64,000 bases of DNA from Leucobacter chromiireducens subsp. chromiireducens (GTDB taxonomy: Bacteria > Actinomycetota > Actinomycetes > Actinomycetales > Microbacteriaceae): contig NZ_QYAD01000005.1 in assembly GCF_016758255.1 (NCBI RefSeq), forward strand, positions 176,391 to 240,390. Direction: 5' to 3'. Positions 9,637-18,375 of the stretch are shown in pieces. The translations under genes were made by a program, and so were the position numbers. The notes below the pieces were generated by a model, which saw only the letters and a list, made by a program, of their open reading frames with translations, was not told where the DNA came from and made no database searches. The first letter of the stretch is position 1; every line of letters starts with the position of its first letter.

Positions 9637-10397
9637 CCGGAATCTCGATCCAGAACCTCTGGAAGGCGTTCCCGAACGCTGAGTCGCGAGACGAGCTCCT
9701 TGTCGCGGTGCAGGACGTGTCCCTCGAGATCAAGGAACGCGAGTTTGTGTGCGTGCTTGGCCCCTCGGGGTGCGGGAAGAGCACACTTCTGCGTGTCGCG
9801 GCCGGGCTGGAAAAGCCGAGCTCGGGAAGCGTGACGACCCAGAGCCGACCGTCAGTGGTGTTTCAGGAGCACGGGATCTTCCCATGGCTCACGATCGCCG
9901 AGAATGTCGCGTACCCGCTCAAGCTGCGCGGAGTGCCTCGCGCTGAGCGGCGAACCCGGGTGACGGAGCTCCTCGAACTCGTGGGCCTCCAGGACTTCGC
10001 GAGTTACTATCCGGCGCAGATTTCCGGCGGAATGCGTCAGCGCACCTCGGTTGCGCGTGCGCTCGCGGATGATGGTGATGTGCTTCTCATGGATGAGCCG
10101 TTTGGCGCGCTCGATGAGCAGACCCGCGTCGTGCTGCAGCAGGAACTCCTGCGCATCTGGGAACAGACCTCCAAATCGGTGCTCTTCATCACGCACTCGG
10201 TCGATGAGGCGCTGACACTTGCCGACCGCGTGGTGGTGATGTCGCACCGACCTGGCCGCATCATCGATGAGATCGAAATCCCGTTCGGGCGCCCGCGCGA
10301 CATCAAGGAATTGCGCCGCGACCCGCGCTATGGCGAGATCACGGTGAAGCTGTGGGAGCTGCTCGAGCAGCGCCCTGAGGAGGAGTCGGCCGCATGA
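9633..10397 (+). CDS. ABC transporter ATP-binding protein (SsuB/TauB type)
   Basis: Energises the importer. The 254-residue protein has Walker A (GPSGCGKST, near residue 46), a Q-loop (VVFQEHGIFPWL), a signature motif ISGGMRQR, Walker B (VLLMDEPFGALD) and the switch histidine in FITHSVDEA. The pattern is that of nitrate/sulfonate/taurine-type ATPases. It starts with GTG overlapping the binding-protein stop, and its own stop overlaps the permease ATG, so the three are one translational unit. Confidence 0.95.
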   Translation: MTGISIQNLWKAFPNAESRDELLVAVQDVSLEIKEREFVCVLGPSGCGKSTLLRVAAGLEKPSSGSVTTQSRPSVVFQEHGIFPWLTIAENVAYPLKLRGVPRAERRTRVTELLELVGLQDFASYYPAQISGGMRQRTSVARALADDGDVLLMDEPFGALDEQTRVVLQQELLRIWEQTSKSVLFITHSVDEALTLADRVVVMSHRPGRIIDEIEIPFGRPRDIKELRRDPRYGEITVKLWELLEQRPEEESAA

Positions 10398-11221
10398 GCG
10401 ATCGCACGACGCCGGCGATCCCGGCAGAGATTGAACAGGAGCTGCGCTCCGCAGTTGCGGCGGAACGGGGCTCCCCGTGGATTCGACGAATCGGGCCCTA
10501 CACGCCGCTCATGCTGCTGCTCGTCTGGGAGCTGCTCAGCCGCGTGGGTGTGCTCGATGCACGCTTCTTCCCGGCCCCAAGCTCGATTGTCGAGACGTTC
10601 GTCGCGATGCTGCTCGACGGTGTGCTGCTCGAACACACCGCGATGACGCTCTCGCGAATTGCGATCGGTTTCGTGCTGGGCGCCGTGCCCGGCGTGCTGC
10701 TCGGCGTCTTGCTGGGCTCGGTGCGCCCGCTGCGCCAGCTCCTCGAACCGATCTTCGCAAGCCTCCTACCCATTCCGAAGGTGGCGATCTTCCCGCTCCT
10801 GCTGCTGATCTTCGGCCTCGGCGAGACGAGCAAGTACGTCATCGTGGCAATTGGCGTGTTCTTCTACCTGTTCTTCAACACGATGAGCGGTGTGATGCAA
10901 ACCCCGCCGCTCTTCAACGATGTTGCGAAGGCGAATGGCGCGTCGCCCGTGCAGCGCTGGTTCACGGTGTCCTTCCCGTACGCGCTGCCCTCGATCTTTA
11001 CGGGGATCAAGCTCGCCACGGGAGGCGCGTTCGTGATTATTGCGGCATCCGAGTTCGTCGGTTCGCAGAGCGGCCTGGGTTACCTCATCTGGAGTTCCTG
11101 GTCCACGTTCGCGGTGTCGAAAATGTACGTCGGCATCGTGACGATTTCGGTCTTGGGGTATGCGGCCACCGCACTCGAGGGCTTCATCGAGCGGCGACTT
11201 GTTCCCTGGGTGAAGTACTAA
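10394..11221 (+). CDS. ABC transporter permease (SsuC/TauC type)
   Basis: Inner-membrane channel subunit, 275 residues, with about six hydrophobic segments after a charged N-terminus. The EAA-like coupling loop that meets the ATPase is visible around NDVAKANGASPVQRWFTVSFPYALPSI. It has the fold and length of sulfonate/taurine-type permeases. It is coupled to the ATPase by a four-base overlap, and its TAA shares a base with the ATG of the next gene, which suggests that the downstream enzymes act on or near the imported compound. Confidence 0.94.
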   Translation: MSDRTTPAIPAEIEQELRSAVAAERGSPWIRRIGPYTPLMLLLVWELLSRVGVLDARFFPAPSSIVETFVAMLLDGVLLEHTAMTLSRIAIGFVLGAVPGVLLGVLLGSVRPLRQLLEPIFASLLPIPKVAIFPLLLLIFGLGETSKYVIVAIGVFFYLFFNTMSGVMQTPPLFNDVAKANGASPVQRWFTVSFPYALPSIFTGIKLATGGAFVIIAASEFVGSQSGLGYLIWSSWSTFAVSKMYVGIVTISVLGYAATALEGFIERRLVPWVKY

Positions 11222-12276
11222 TGGCGACCCCGCAGCGCGCTGGCTCGGCGGGCGCGGTCGCGACGAACCGGACGGAACTCAGCTGCGGTGAACTCCGCGC
11301 CGAACTCGTCGCCGTTTTCGCACCGTACGCCGCCGCTGCGAGCGCAACGCCCGCGGACCTCGACCGCGCGGCGCGCTGGCTCGTCGAGGCTGAAGTGCTC
11401 GGTCTCGGCGCTTTCGGTCTCAGCATGCTGGTGAAGGATCTCGCGCGCATCGGCGCGCCTGCGGCGGGCGTGCATTCTGCGCCCGCGGTGAGCGCGCCCG
11501 GCACGGCCATTCTCAGTCTCGATGGAGCGGGCGTTCCTGGACCGCTCGCTCTCGCGGTCGCGGTCTCTCGCGCGGGATCCGCGACTGCGACGCACGGCAT
11601 CGGCCTGATCGGCTTGCGCCGAGTGGGCGCGCTCGGCGTGCTCGGGCTTGCGGCACGAGACCTTGCTCTGGAGGGGCGAGTGGCCCTGGTCGCCGCACAA
11701 GCACCCGCGATCGTGGCGCCCTGGGGGAGCTCGCAGCCCGCGATCGGTACAAACCCGATTGCGATTGCGACACCACGGCGCAACTCGCCGCCGCTCGTCG
11801 CCGATTTCGCGACCGCACCACTGACGCTTGCCGAGCTGCGGGCCCGCACGGCTCGCGGCGAGCGACTGCCCGAGGGCGTGGCCGTTGACACGGCGGGCGA
11901 CGCGACGCTCGACCCCGCACGCGTGTTCGCGATTCTCCCCGAGAGTCTCGTCGGCTCCCTCGGCGGGCTGCTCGTTGAGCTGCTCGCAGGCGTCGCCGTC
12001 GGTGGCCGCGAGACCGGACCCGGGGCGGCGGGACGGGGTGCGATGGTCCTCGCGTTTGATCCTGCTCGGGCCGGTGGCGTGGCGGCGGCCGACGATGCGG
12101 CGCGTCTCGCGGCGGACTGGGTACACGCGGGCGGTCACCTCCCGGCACGGTTCGATGCGCTCGGGAACGAGTTGACGCTGGACTCGACGGCACGCGTTCA
12201 GGTCGAGAGTTTGGCGCTCACCGCTCTTCGGGCCGCGGCGGACGCAGCGCGAACCTCGGGGGAGGCACCACGATGA
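11221..12276 (+). CDS. Ldh family (malate/L-lactate/ureidoglycolate-type) protein, probably catalytically inactive
   Basis: A 351-residue protein of the type 2 malate/lactate dehydrogenase fold, recognised by GTNPIAIATP with flanking VAPWG and DFATAPLT. Family members normally carry a catalytic His in an SHG motif near residue 45, a second His in an N.NH.G-like motif and a conserved K in a GxKGxGL segment. Here these positions read GAFGLS, RRVGALG and LVGSLGG, so all three appear lost. The frame is otherwise intact and is coupled at both ends (TAATG before, ATGA after). It may have a binding or structural role, or be decaying. I chose ATG 11221 from the overlap; no ribosome binding site is visible. 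Confidence 0.72.
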   Translation: MATPQRAGSAGAVATNRTELSCGELRAELVAVFAPYAAAASATPADLDRAARWLVEAEVLGLGAFGLSMLVKDLARIGAPAAGVHSAPAVSAPGTAILSLDGAGVPGPLALAVAVSRAGSATATHGIGLIGLRRVGALGVLGLAARDLALEGRVALVAAQAPAIVAPWGSSQPAIGTNPIAIATPRRNSPPLVADFATAPLTLAELRARTARGERLPEGVAVDTAGDATLDPARVFAILPESLVGSLGGLLVELLAGVAVGGRETGPGAAGRGAMVLAFDPARAGGVAAADDAARLAADWVHAGGHLPARFDALGNELTLDSTARVQVESLALTALRAAADAARTSGEAPR

Positions 12277-13694
12277 ACGCGCAGCTGGCACTCCACGTGA
12301 GCCCTGAGAGCGGGCTCCTCTCCGCACGTCGCTTGATCCGGGTGACCGGCGCGATCCCGGGCTCGCTGGTCTCGCTGCGCGCGGAGACGGTGCGGGGCGT
12401 CGAGCGTTGGGCCGCAGAGGCAACGTTCCTTGTGGATGCTCAAGGGACTGTCGACCTCGACACCGCTGCCCCCGTATCGGGCGACTACCGTGTGCCCGAC
12501 GCGATGGGCTTGTTCTGGGCTCAGGCGCGGGAGACCTCGCACGGCGGGAGTTCGGAGCCCGAGGACGTTACCGCGCCGATCCTCACGCGCCTCACCGCGC
12601 GCCTCGTTGCGGGGACCGGCAGCTACTTCAGCGACACCGCTGCAAGCGGGGACGAGACCGCTGAGGCCACGGTGGAACAGCACCTCCTCGCGCCCGGAGT
12701 GACCCGCACGGAGGTGCGCGCGGATGGGCTCGTTGGTACGCTGTTTCGCCCGACGGGTGCCGGCCCATTTCCCACGATCATCGTGATGAACGGATCGGGC
12801 GGCGGGATCAACGAGGCGCGAGCCGCACTCTACGCGGCGGAAGGGATCCAGGCGTTTGCACTCGGCTACTTCCGTGTGCCGGGGCTGTCGCACTACATCT
12901 CGCATACGCCGCTTGAATACTTCGAGCGCGCACTCGCGTACACCGCCCGCGAGCTCGCTCCGCTCGGCGGCGCCCCGGTCGTGAGCGGACAGTCCCGCGG
13001 CGGCGAGCTCACCCTGCTGCTCGCCTCCCGTTTCCCGGAGCGCATTCTGGCTGCGGTGGCGTTCGTGCCCGGCGCGTTTGTCTTTGGCGCGCAGGGGGCG
13101 GCAGACCCCAGCGAGGGCTGGAGCGGGCCGACCTGGACGGAGAACGACGCCCCGCTGCCGCACCTCTGGCGTGAGAACGCGGGGGTCACCTGGCACCCCT
13201 GGGGTGGCGACGTGCCGCCCACGCGAGCCTCGGACATCTACGTTGATGGCCTCCGGGATCGGCAGCTTGCACGGCAGACCCGGATCCCTATCGAGAAGTT
13301 CCGTGGCCCCGTACTCTGTGTGTCCGGCCTCGATGATCGTGCGTGGCCCTCGAGCTTCGCGTCGCAGCTGGCGCTCGATGCGCTTGCGCACAGCGGGCAT
13401 CGTGCTGAGCGACTGCACCTTGACTACGCAGACGCGGGACACGGCATTACGATCCCGCATCTGCCGGCGACGGAAATCGCACGGCGGCATCCGGTGTCGG
13501 GCGTCTCGTACTCGAACGGCGGCACGCCGCACGGCAACGCACACGCGAGCGCCGACTCGTTCGCCCGAGTGTGCGAGTTTGTGCACCGAAGCGCGCGGGC
13601 TGCCGCGGGTCACCTGCCCGAGGCAGCGAGTTCCGCGGCTCCCGTACTCGGCACGAGGGACCCCGAAGTTTTTCCCAACACGAAGGAGATCTGA
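12273..13694 (+). CDS. acyl-CoA thioesterase / BAAT-type alpha/beta hydrolase
   Basis: A 473-residue protein resembling acyl-CoA thioester hydrolases and bile-acid-CoA:amino-acid N-acyltransferases. An N-terminal beta-sandwich domain (about residues 1-140) precedes an alpha/beta-hydrolase domain. The nucleophile elbow is GQSRGGE, so it has serine like the thioesterases rather than cysteine like BAAT. The acid is probably in SGLDDRAW and the base in YADAGHGI. It has GGGGGAGG-like purines before the ATG and overlaps the Ldh-like gene by four bases. Substrate is unknown; context suggests an acyl or carboxylic compound linked to the importer. Confidence 0.82.
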   Translation: MNAQLALHVSPESGLLSARRLIRVTGAIPGSLVSLRAETVRGVERWAAEATFLVDAQGTVDLDTAAPVSGDYRVPDAMGLFWAQARETSHGGSSEPEDVTAPILTRLTARLVAGTGSYFSDTAASGDETAEATVEQHLLAPGVTRTEVRADGLVGTLFRPTGAGPFPTIIVMNGSGGGINEARAALYAAEGIQAFALGYFRVPGLSHYISHTPLEYFERALAYTARELAPLGGAPVVSGQSRGGELTLLLASRFPERILAAVAFVPGAFVFGAQGAADPSEGWSGPTWTENDAPLPHLWRENAGVTWHPWGGDVPPTRASDIYVDGLRDRQLARQTRIPIEKFRGPVLCVSGLDDRAWPSSFASQLALDALAHSGHRAERLHLDYADAGHGITIPHLPATEIARRHPVSGVSYSNGGTPHGNAHASADSFARVCEFVHRSARAAAGHLPEAASSAAPVLGTRDPEVFPNTKEI

Positions 13695-14575
13695 TGCCCA
13701 CGAATGAGCATCTTGCTGGCCAATGGCGCGAGTGGCGCCACACGCGCGTCGCCGAGCTGACTCGCCCATACGGGTGGACCGCGCTTGTGGCGCAGTTCTG
13801 GCTGCACGAAGGCACGGCGGGCGCGGTGCTTGAGGGGCTGCCCGGCACCTGGGCGGTGTCCGAGGGGCGGGTTCTCTACACGCCCCCGGTGTCCGGGCCG
13901 AACCTCTCCGTCAACGGCGAGTACCCGAGTGCGCCCGTCGAGATCCCGACGGGCCGAAACCAGACGTACGGGCACGGCGGCAGTGTGCCCGTCTACTTCG
14001 GCGACCGCGAGGTCGAGACCGTGCCGCGGACGAACGATGCGGGGGATCGAATCCTCGGCGTGCGCGTGCGCGATCCGCACGTCTCGGTATCTGCCGCAGA
14101 GATCGGCCTCACCGCGTTCGAATACGACCCTGCTTGGCGTATTCCCTCGGTGTTCACCCCGAGCGCGCGCAACGACATCGAAGCGGTGACCGTTGAGACC
14201 GGCGTGCGCGAGACGACCACGCAGATTGGCACGCTCGCGTTCTCACACGGCGGGACCGACTACGAGGTTGTGCTCATCGGGAAGGACTCAGCACACGGTG
14301 TGCAGCCGGTGGCCCACATTCGGGACCGCACGAGCGGGCCCGTGAGCTACGGCGCTGGCCGCGTCGTCGAGCTGCAGTTCTCCGGCGATGGCGCGGAGCG
14401 GATCGACTTCATCGACTTCAACTACGCGCATGCGCTGCCCTGCGCGGTGACGAACTTCGTGACCTGCCCGTTGCCGCCCCGCCAGAACCACCTTGATTTC
14501 GAGGTGCTCGCCGGCGAGAAGAAGCCAGCCAATGATGTGGCCCGCGTGCTCACGTACGAGGCGCCTGCCACGTAG
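13694..14575 (+). CDS. DUF1684 family protein
   Basis: A 293-residue protein with the hallmark C-terminal DUF1684 segment: DFNYAHALPCAVTNF followed by TCPLPP and RQNHL. The first part (EWRHTRVAELTRPYGWTAL) is also typical of the family. Function is not established. There is no signal peptide or membrane segment. The start is ATG at 13694, sharing bases with the previous stop (TGATG), and is preceded by AAGGAGAT. It is the last gene of the importer-enzyme unit and is followed by a hairpin. Confidence 0.85.
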   Translation: MPTNEHLAGQWREWRHTRVAELTRPYGWTALVAQFWLHEGTAGAVLEGLPGTWAVSEGRVLYTPPVSGPNLSVNGEYPSAPVEIPTGRNQTYGHGGSVPVYFGDREVETVPRTNDAGDRILGVRVRDPHVSVSAAEIGLTAFEYDPAWRIPSVFTPSARNDIEAVTVETGVRETTTQIGTLAFSHGGTDYEVVLIGKDSAHGVQPVAHIRDRTSGPVSYGAGRVVELQFSGDGAERIDFIDFNYAHALPCAVTNFVTCPLPPRQNHLDFEVLAGEKKPANDVARVLTYEAPAT

Positions 14576-14594
14576 CCCCGAGAACAATTCGGGG
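14576..14594 (+). terminator. hairpin after the importer-enzyme operon
   Basis: CCCCGA and TCGGGG pair across a seven-base loop immediately after the DUF1684 stop. There is no strong T-run after it, as is common in high-GC actinobacteria. It is the likely end of the six-gene unit. Confidence 0.5.
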
Positions 14595-14714
14595 ATCACC
14601 GATTGCGCAATCCCCCCGCCAGTTTTACGCTCAGAACAAGGCGAAGGCAGGCACCGCCTCTCCTTCCGGGTGACACTCGCCACCCCGCGGCGCCGCGCAC
14701 CCGCAGGAGGAGAC

Positions 14715-15541
14715 ATGCATCCCATCCTCACCACCGGGTTGGCGAAGCAGTATGGGTCGTTTCCGGCGCTTTCAGGAATCGACCTCGAGGTATCAGCGGG
14801 TGAGGTGTTCGGCTTTCTGGGCCCCAACGGGGCCGGGAAGTCGACCCTCATTCGCACGCTCATGGGGGAGCTGCGGCCGAGCGCGGGCCGTGCGTTCGTG
14901 CTCGGCCAGCCCCCGCCCGATGTGAGCGTGCGGGGAAAGCTCGGATATCTTCCCGCTGATCTTGCCCTCAGGCCAGACATGACGGGGCGAGAGACCCTCC
15001 AGTTTCTCAGTCGACTGCGACGAGGCGCTGACACCGATGCCGCCTGGGCCTTTGCCGCCGAGCTCGCCGAGCGGCTCAGCGCAGATCTCGACAAGCGGGT
15101 GGGGGAGCTCTCCACAGGCAATCGACAGAAGGTCGGCCTCATTGCCGCATTCATGCATCGGCCCGAGCTCGTCATCCTCGATGAACCAAACGCGGGCCTC
15201 GACCCGCTCGTGCAGCACGAGTTTTGGGCAATGATGCGCGAGGTCGCCGAGGATGGACGCACGGTGTTCCTCTCGAGTCACACCCTCGCCGAGGTGGAAC
15301 GAGTGACCGACCGAGTCGGCATCATCCGGCAGGGCCACCTCGTCGCCGTCGAGACGGTCTCAGCGCTGCGCGGTCGCCAGATGCGCCGAGTCGAGATTGA
15401 CTTCGAAGGGGTGCTCACCGAAGCGGATCTCAGCGCGGTGCCGGGCGTGCGCGATCTGGTGCTCCACCCGGATCGCGTGGAGATGAACCTCGTTGGCGAG
15501 TTCGCCGAGTTGCTCAACGCGGTAACGCACCGAGTACGGCT
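14715..15541 (+). pseudogene. ABC exporter ATPase, C-terminus lost
   Basis: Begins as a normal ABC-2 type ATPase: Walker A GPNGAGKST, signature LSTGNRQK, Walker B LVILDEPNAGLD and switch His in LSSHTLAE. ATG 14715 follows AGGAGGAG, a strong ribosome binding site. After about residue 274 (ELLNAVTHRVR) the frame runs with no stop into sequence that, in another frame, encodes a permease. The usual last 25 or so residues (PSLEE.FL) are missing. The simplest reading is a deletion that joined the end of the ATPase to the start of the permease. The apparent 700-residue continuation to 16871 is out-of-frame read-through. Confidence 0.75.
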
Positions 15542-15544
15542 GCG

Positions 15545-16836
15545 ATGCTTGTACTCGGCCTTTCGGTGTACGCGCGCATCGATCTGGGGATCTACGCCGA
15601 GCTCCCGGAAGCGGTGCGCGCGCTCATCGGCATCCCCGCGCACGCAGCCCCGGCGGTCCTGGCCTACAGCGAGATGCTGGCGTCCTTGGGTCACTCGCAT
15701 TCGTCGGCGTCGCGATCGCGCTGGGCGCTCACGCCGTCGCTGGCGAGGAACAGGACCGCACGCTCTCGCTGATTCTCGCCGCCCCCGTGTCTCGCGCGGG
15801 CTATGTGCTCGCCCGCGCAACTGCGATCCTCGTGCTCGTGTGCGCCGGCGGAGTGCTGCTCTGGGGGGCCGCCGCGCTCTTCCACGCAGCGCTCGCACTC
15901 GCGATCGGCGCCGCAACGGGGCGGAAAACCGCGGCCGCGGGCGCCGCGGTGGCCGTCATGGTGCTCGGTTGGTTGGGCTCCAGCCTCCTGCCGCTCTGGC
16001 ACGCGGGCGCGGCGAATTGGATTCCCTGGCACTGGTGCAATGGCTCGAGTCCGCTCGTGAACGGCGTGGACGTCGGCCAGATCGCCCTGTCCGTGGGCGG
16101 CGCGATCGCGCTGACTGGAGCGGGCGTGCTCGGCTTCCGGACACGCGAACTGCGCCTGAGCGTGGCGACGGGAGTGCTCACACGACTCCAAGCGCCGCCC
16201 GGCATCCGCCTGCTCCTGAGAGCAGCGGGCAGCTTTGCCGCGACTTTTCCCGCAGCGATTGCCGCGCTCTTCGGGGGCGGCGACCTTGCCACTCCCGCAG
16301 GTTTTCTGCATTTGGAAATCTTCGGGCTGCTCGCCCCGGCCGCGGTCATCCTGGTGGGCGTTGTTGCGGCGAGCGCGGGCCTCGCCGGCGAGGAGCAGCA
16401 CCGCCGCATGTCTCTGCTGCTCGCTCAGCCCTTCTCTCGGGCCCGCGCGTACTGGACCGTCGGGGCGGCCGCCGCCGTGAATGTCGCGCTCGTGGGAGTG
16501 GCGCTCGGGCTGGGGTGCTGGGTGGGGATAGCGGTGTCGGGTGTCGGCATCAGCAGTGCCCATCTGGTGATCGCCTGCGCGTTGCTCATCCTGCTCGGGT
16601 GGTGGTTCGCCGCGCTTGCGTTGTTCTCTGCCGCGGCGACGGGGCGGACCGCGCGCGCAACGTGGATCCCCACCGGCTTCGCGCTGTTGAGCTACTTTGG
16701 GTCGACGCTGCTGAGCGCGGCGGGCGAAGACCGCTGGGGATGGTGGCAACCGCTTTGGCTCGCGGTGGGGACCGCGATACTCGCGCTCCTGGGACAGCCG
16801 CTCATCGCACGGCGAGACATACGAATTGGAGCGTAG
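15545..16836 (+). pseudogene. ABC-2 type exporter permease, 5' deleted and frameshifted
   Basis: Permease sequence starts abruptly (VLGLSVYARIDLGIY) without the usual charged N-terminus and first helix start. Near 15682 the reading frame shifts by one base, from ...AYSEMLA to VLGSLAFVGVAIA. The rest then runs in frame to 16836 with many membrane segments. Two related halves are visible, each with an AGEEQ(D/H)R(T/R)(L/M)SL(I/L)LA.P.SRA loop, so the intact protein would be a two-part permease of 12 or so helices. A helix also seems to be missing after VCAGGVLLWG. Several lesions together argue for decay rather than one sequencing error. Confidence 0.75.
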
Positions 16837-16876
16837 CGGCGCCGCCAGTGCTCGTCTGGACGCGACCCTAGGCGCG

Positions 16877-18316
16877 CTACCGCGTGCCCAGGCTGAAGCC
16901 CTGACCTTCCAAGATGAGCGCGAGGACGCGTCGATCCTCACGGTGCATGACACCCTCCACGAAGCGGGTGAGCGCGCCTTCAAGCGTCACGGATCCCGCG
17001 CTCGCGCTGACCTTCTGCACCATCGCGACGAGTGTGCGCGGGGCCAGGACTGACTCTTCGAGACCCGGCCGGCCGTCGATCTCGCGCTCGGTGCTGACGT
17101 ATTCTCCGAAGCCGTCCGATACCGCTCCAGAGAACACCTGCTGACTGATGAAGGCGGCGCGCGCCACGCGCACGAGCTCGTCCGCCCGCCACTCGCTCGG
17201 CAACAGGCCGTCCGAGTCGACGGCCGCGGCCGCCGCGAGCAGGCCGTTCTCCACGGGGAAGTCCTCAAAGCGGACCCCGGTGTCCGGGTAGTGCACGCGA
17301 TAGCTGTTCGCCCCGAAGCGGTTGACGAGCTCGGAGCTCAGCCGGTCGACGCCGCGGTAGCGGTGGGGAGTCTGCTCATTTGCCGTCGCGAGGATCGCGA
17401 AGCCCGGCGCGATGCGCACTTCGCGGCCCGCATCCTCCTGCACGCGAAGCGTATCGCCCGGGCGCAACTGCAGGATCCGGTTGAGGCGTTTCAGGAACTC
17501 CGCAGGCATCGCGTTCACCTCGTCGAGGATCACCGCTCGCCCCTCCTGCATCGCGCGAAGCAGGGGACCCGGCGTAAACACACTCACGGTCGCGCCGTTC
17601 TCGGCCCGGAGTTCGTGGGTGCCGATCACCTGCGCCGAGGAGATGTCGCCGTAGCCGGATACGAGCTCGGGTTCCGCACCTGTCGTAGTGCGTGCGAGAT
17701 GCTCGGCGAGTGCGGTCTTCGCGCCGCCGGTTTCACCCAGGAGCAGCACGGGATCGCCGCGGAGGAGGGCGGGCGCGGCCTCCGCGATGATCCCGCGCAT
17801 CTGTCCAGTGAGGAGCAAACCATTCCGCAACTGATCGCGTGCTTCGCGCAGGCGGAGTGTGCCGAGCGCCTCGAGCACTCCGTCGAGCGGTGAGAGCATG
17901 GCGTCCTGGTCCGCTCCGGCAGGGTATGCGGGGGCTGCGGCGTCGGCGCGCAGGGCCGCCACGCGCGTGCGCTCGCGCGACGTGAGGCTACGGTGTTGCG
18001 CGATGGCCCGGGAAACGAGCTCGTCTGCCTCAGCGCCAGCTGCGCGGCTCGCGAGCTCTCTCCGGCGTGCCATCACCGCGGTCCGGAGCGCAGCAGCCCG
18101 CGCAGTGAGTGCGCCTTCGAGCACCTCTTGGTGCTCCGGTTCTGCGGCGAGCGCGTTCAGCTTGGTGCGAAGCGCGTCACGATCCGCGACATGCTCTGCA
18201 CTCCGCTCGGGGTCACCCTCGGCTACGATCGCACGGCGCACGCGGCGCAGTTCAGCTTGGAGTTCGCGCGCTTCAGCAAGCACCGCGGTGGGATCGAAGG
18301 AGTGCATGCTCGTCAC
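16877..18316 (-). CDS. MoxR/RavA-like AAA+ ATPase
   Basis: A 479-residue AAA+ protein. The N-terminal about 165 residues are charged and probably helical or coiled. The ATPase core follows with Walker A GETGGAKT (194-201; the Ala before Lys resembles RavA), Walker B AVILDE (261-266), sensor region ILATANE and an arginine-bearing SSELVNRFG segment. MoxR-type ATPases commonly work as chaperones with a VWA-domain partner to assemble or activate protein or metal centres. The partner here is the divergent VWA gene, whose start is 60 bases away, so the two share a promoter region. ATG 18316 is used; an in-frame ATG three codons later is possible. Confidence 0.88.
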   Translation of the reverse strand: MTSMHSFDPTAVLAEARELQAELRRVRRAIVAEGDPERSAEHVADRDALRTKLNALAAEPEHQEVLEGALTARAAALRTAVMARRRELASRAAGAEADELVSRAIAQHRSLTSRERTRVAALRADAAAPAYPAGADQDAMLSPLDGVLEALGTLRLREARDQLRNGLLLTGQMRGIIAEAAPALLRGDPVLLLGETGGAKTALAEHLARTTTGAEPELVSGYGDISSAQVIGTHELRAENGATVSVFTPGPLLRAMQEGRAVILDEVNAMPAEFLKRLNRILQLRPGDTLRVQEDAGREVRIAPGFAILATANEQTPHRYRGVDRLSSELVNRFGANSYRVHYPDTGVRFEDFPVENGLLAAAAAVDSDGLLPSEWRADELVRVARAAFISQQVFSGAVSDGFGEYVSTEREIDGRPGLEESVLAPRTLVAMVQKVSASAGSVTLEGALTRFVEGVMHREDRRVLALILEGQGFSLGTR

Positions 18317-18375
18317 GCTACCACCCGGATGATGAGCGGCGGGTCGCCGCGCATCCGCCCGCTAGGGTGAAGTGC

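Noticed and set aside
14493..16871. A 792-codon open frame on the plus strand
   Set aside because: Only the part from 14715 to about 15540 reads as an ATPase. The rest is out-of-frame read-through across a permease remnant, kept open by high GC.
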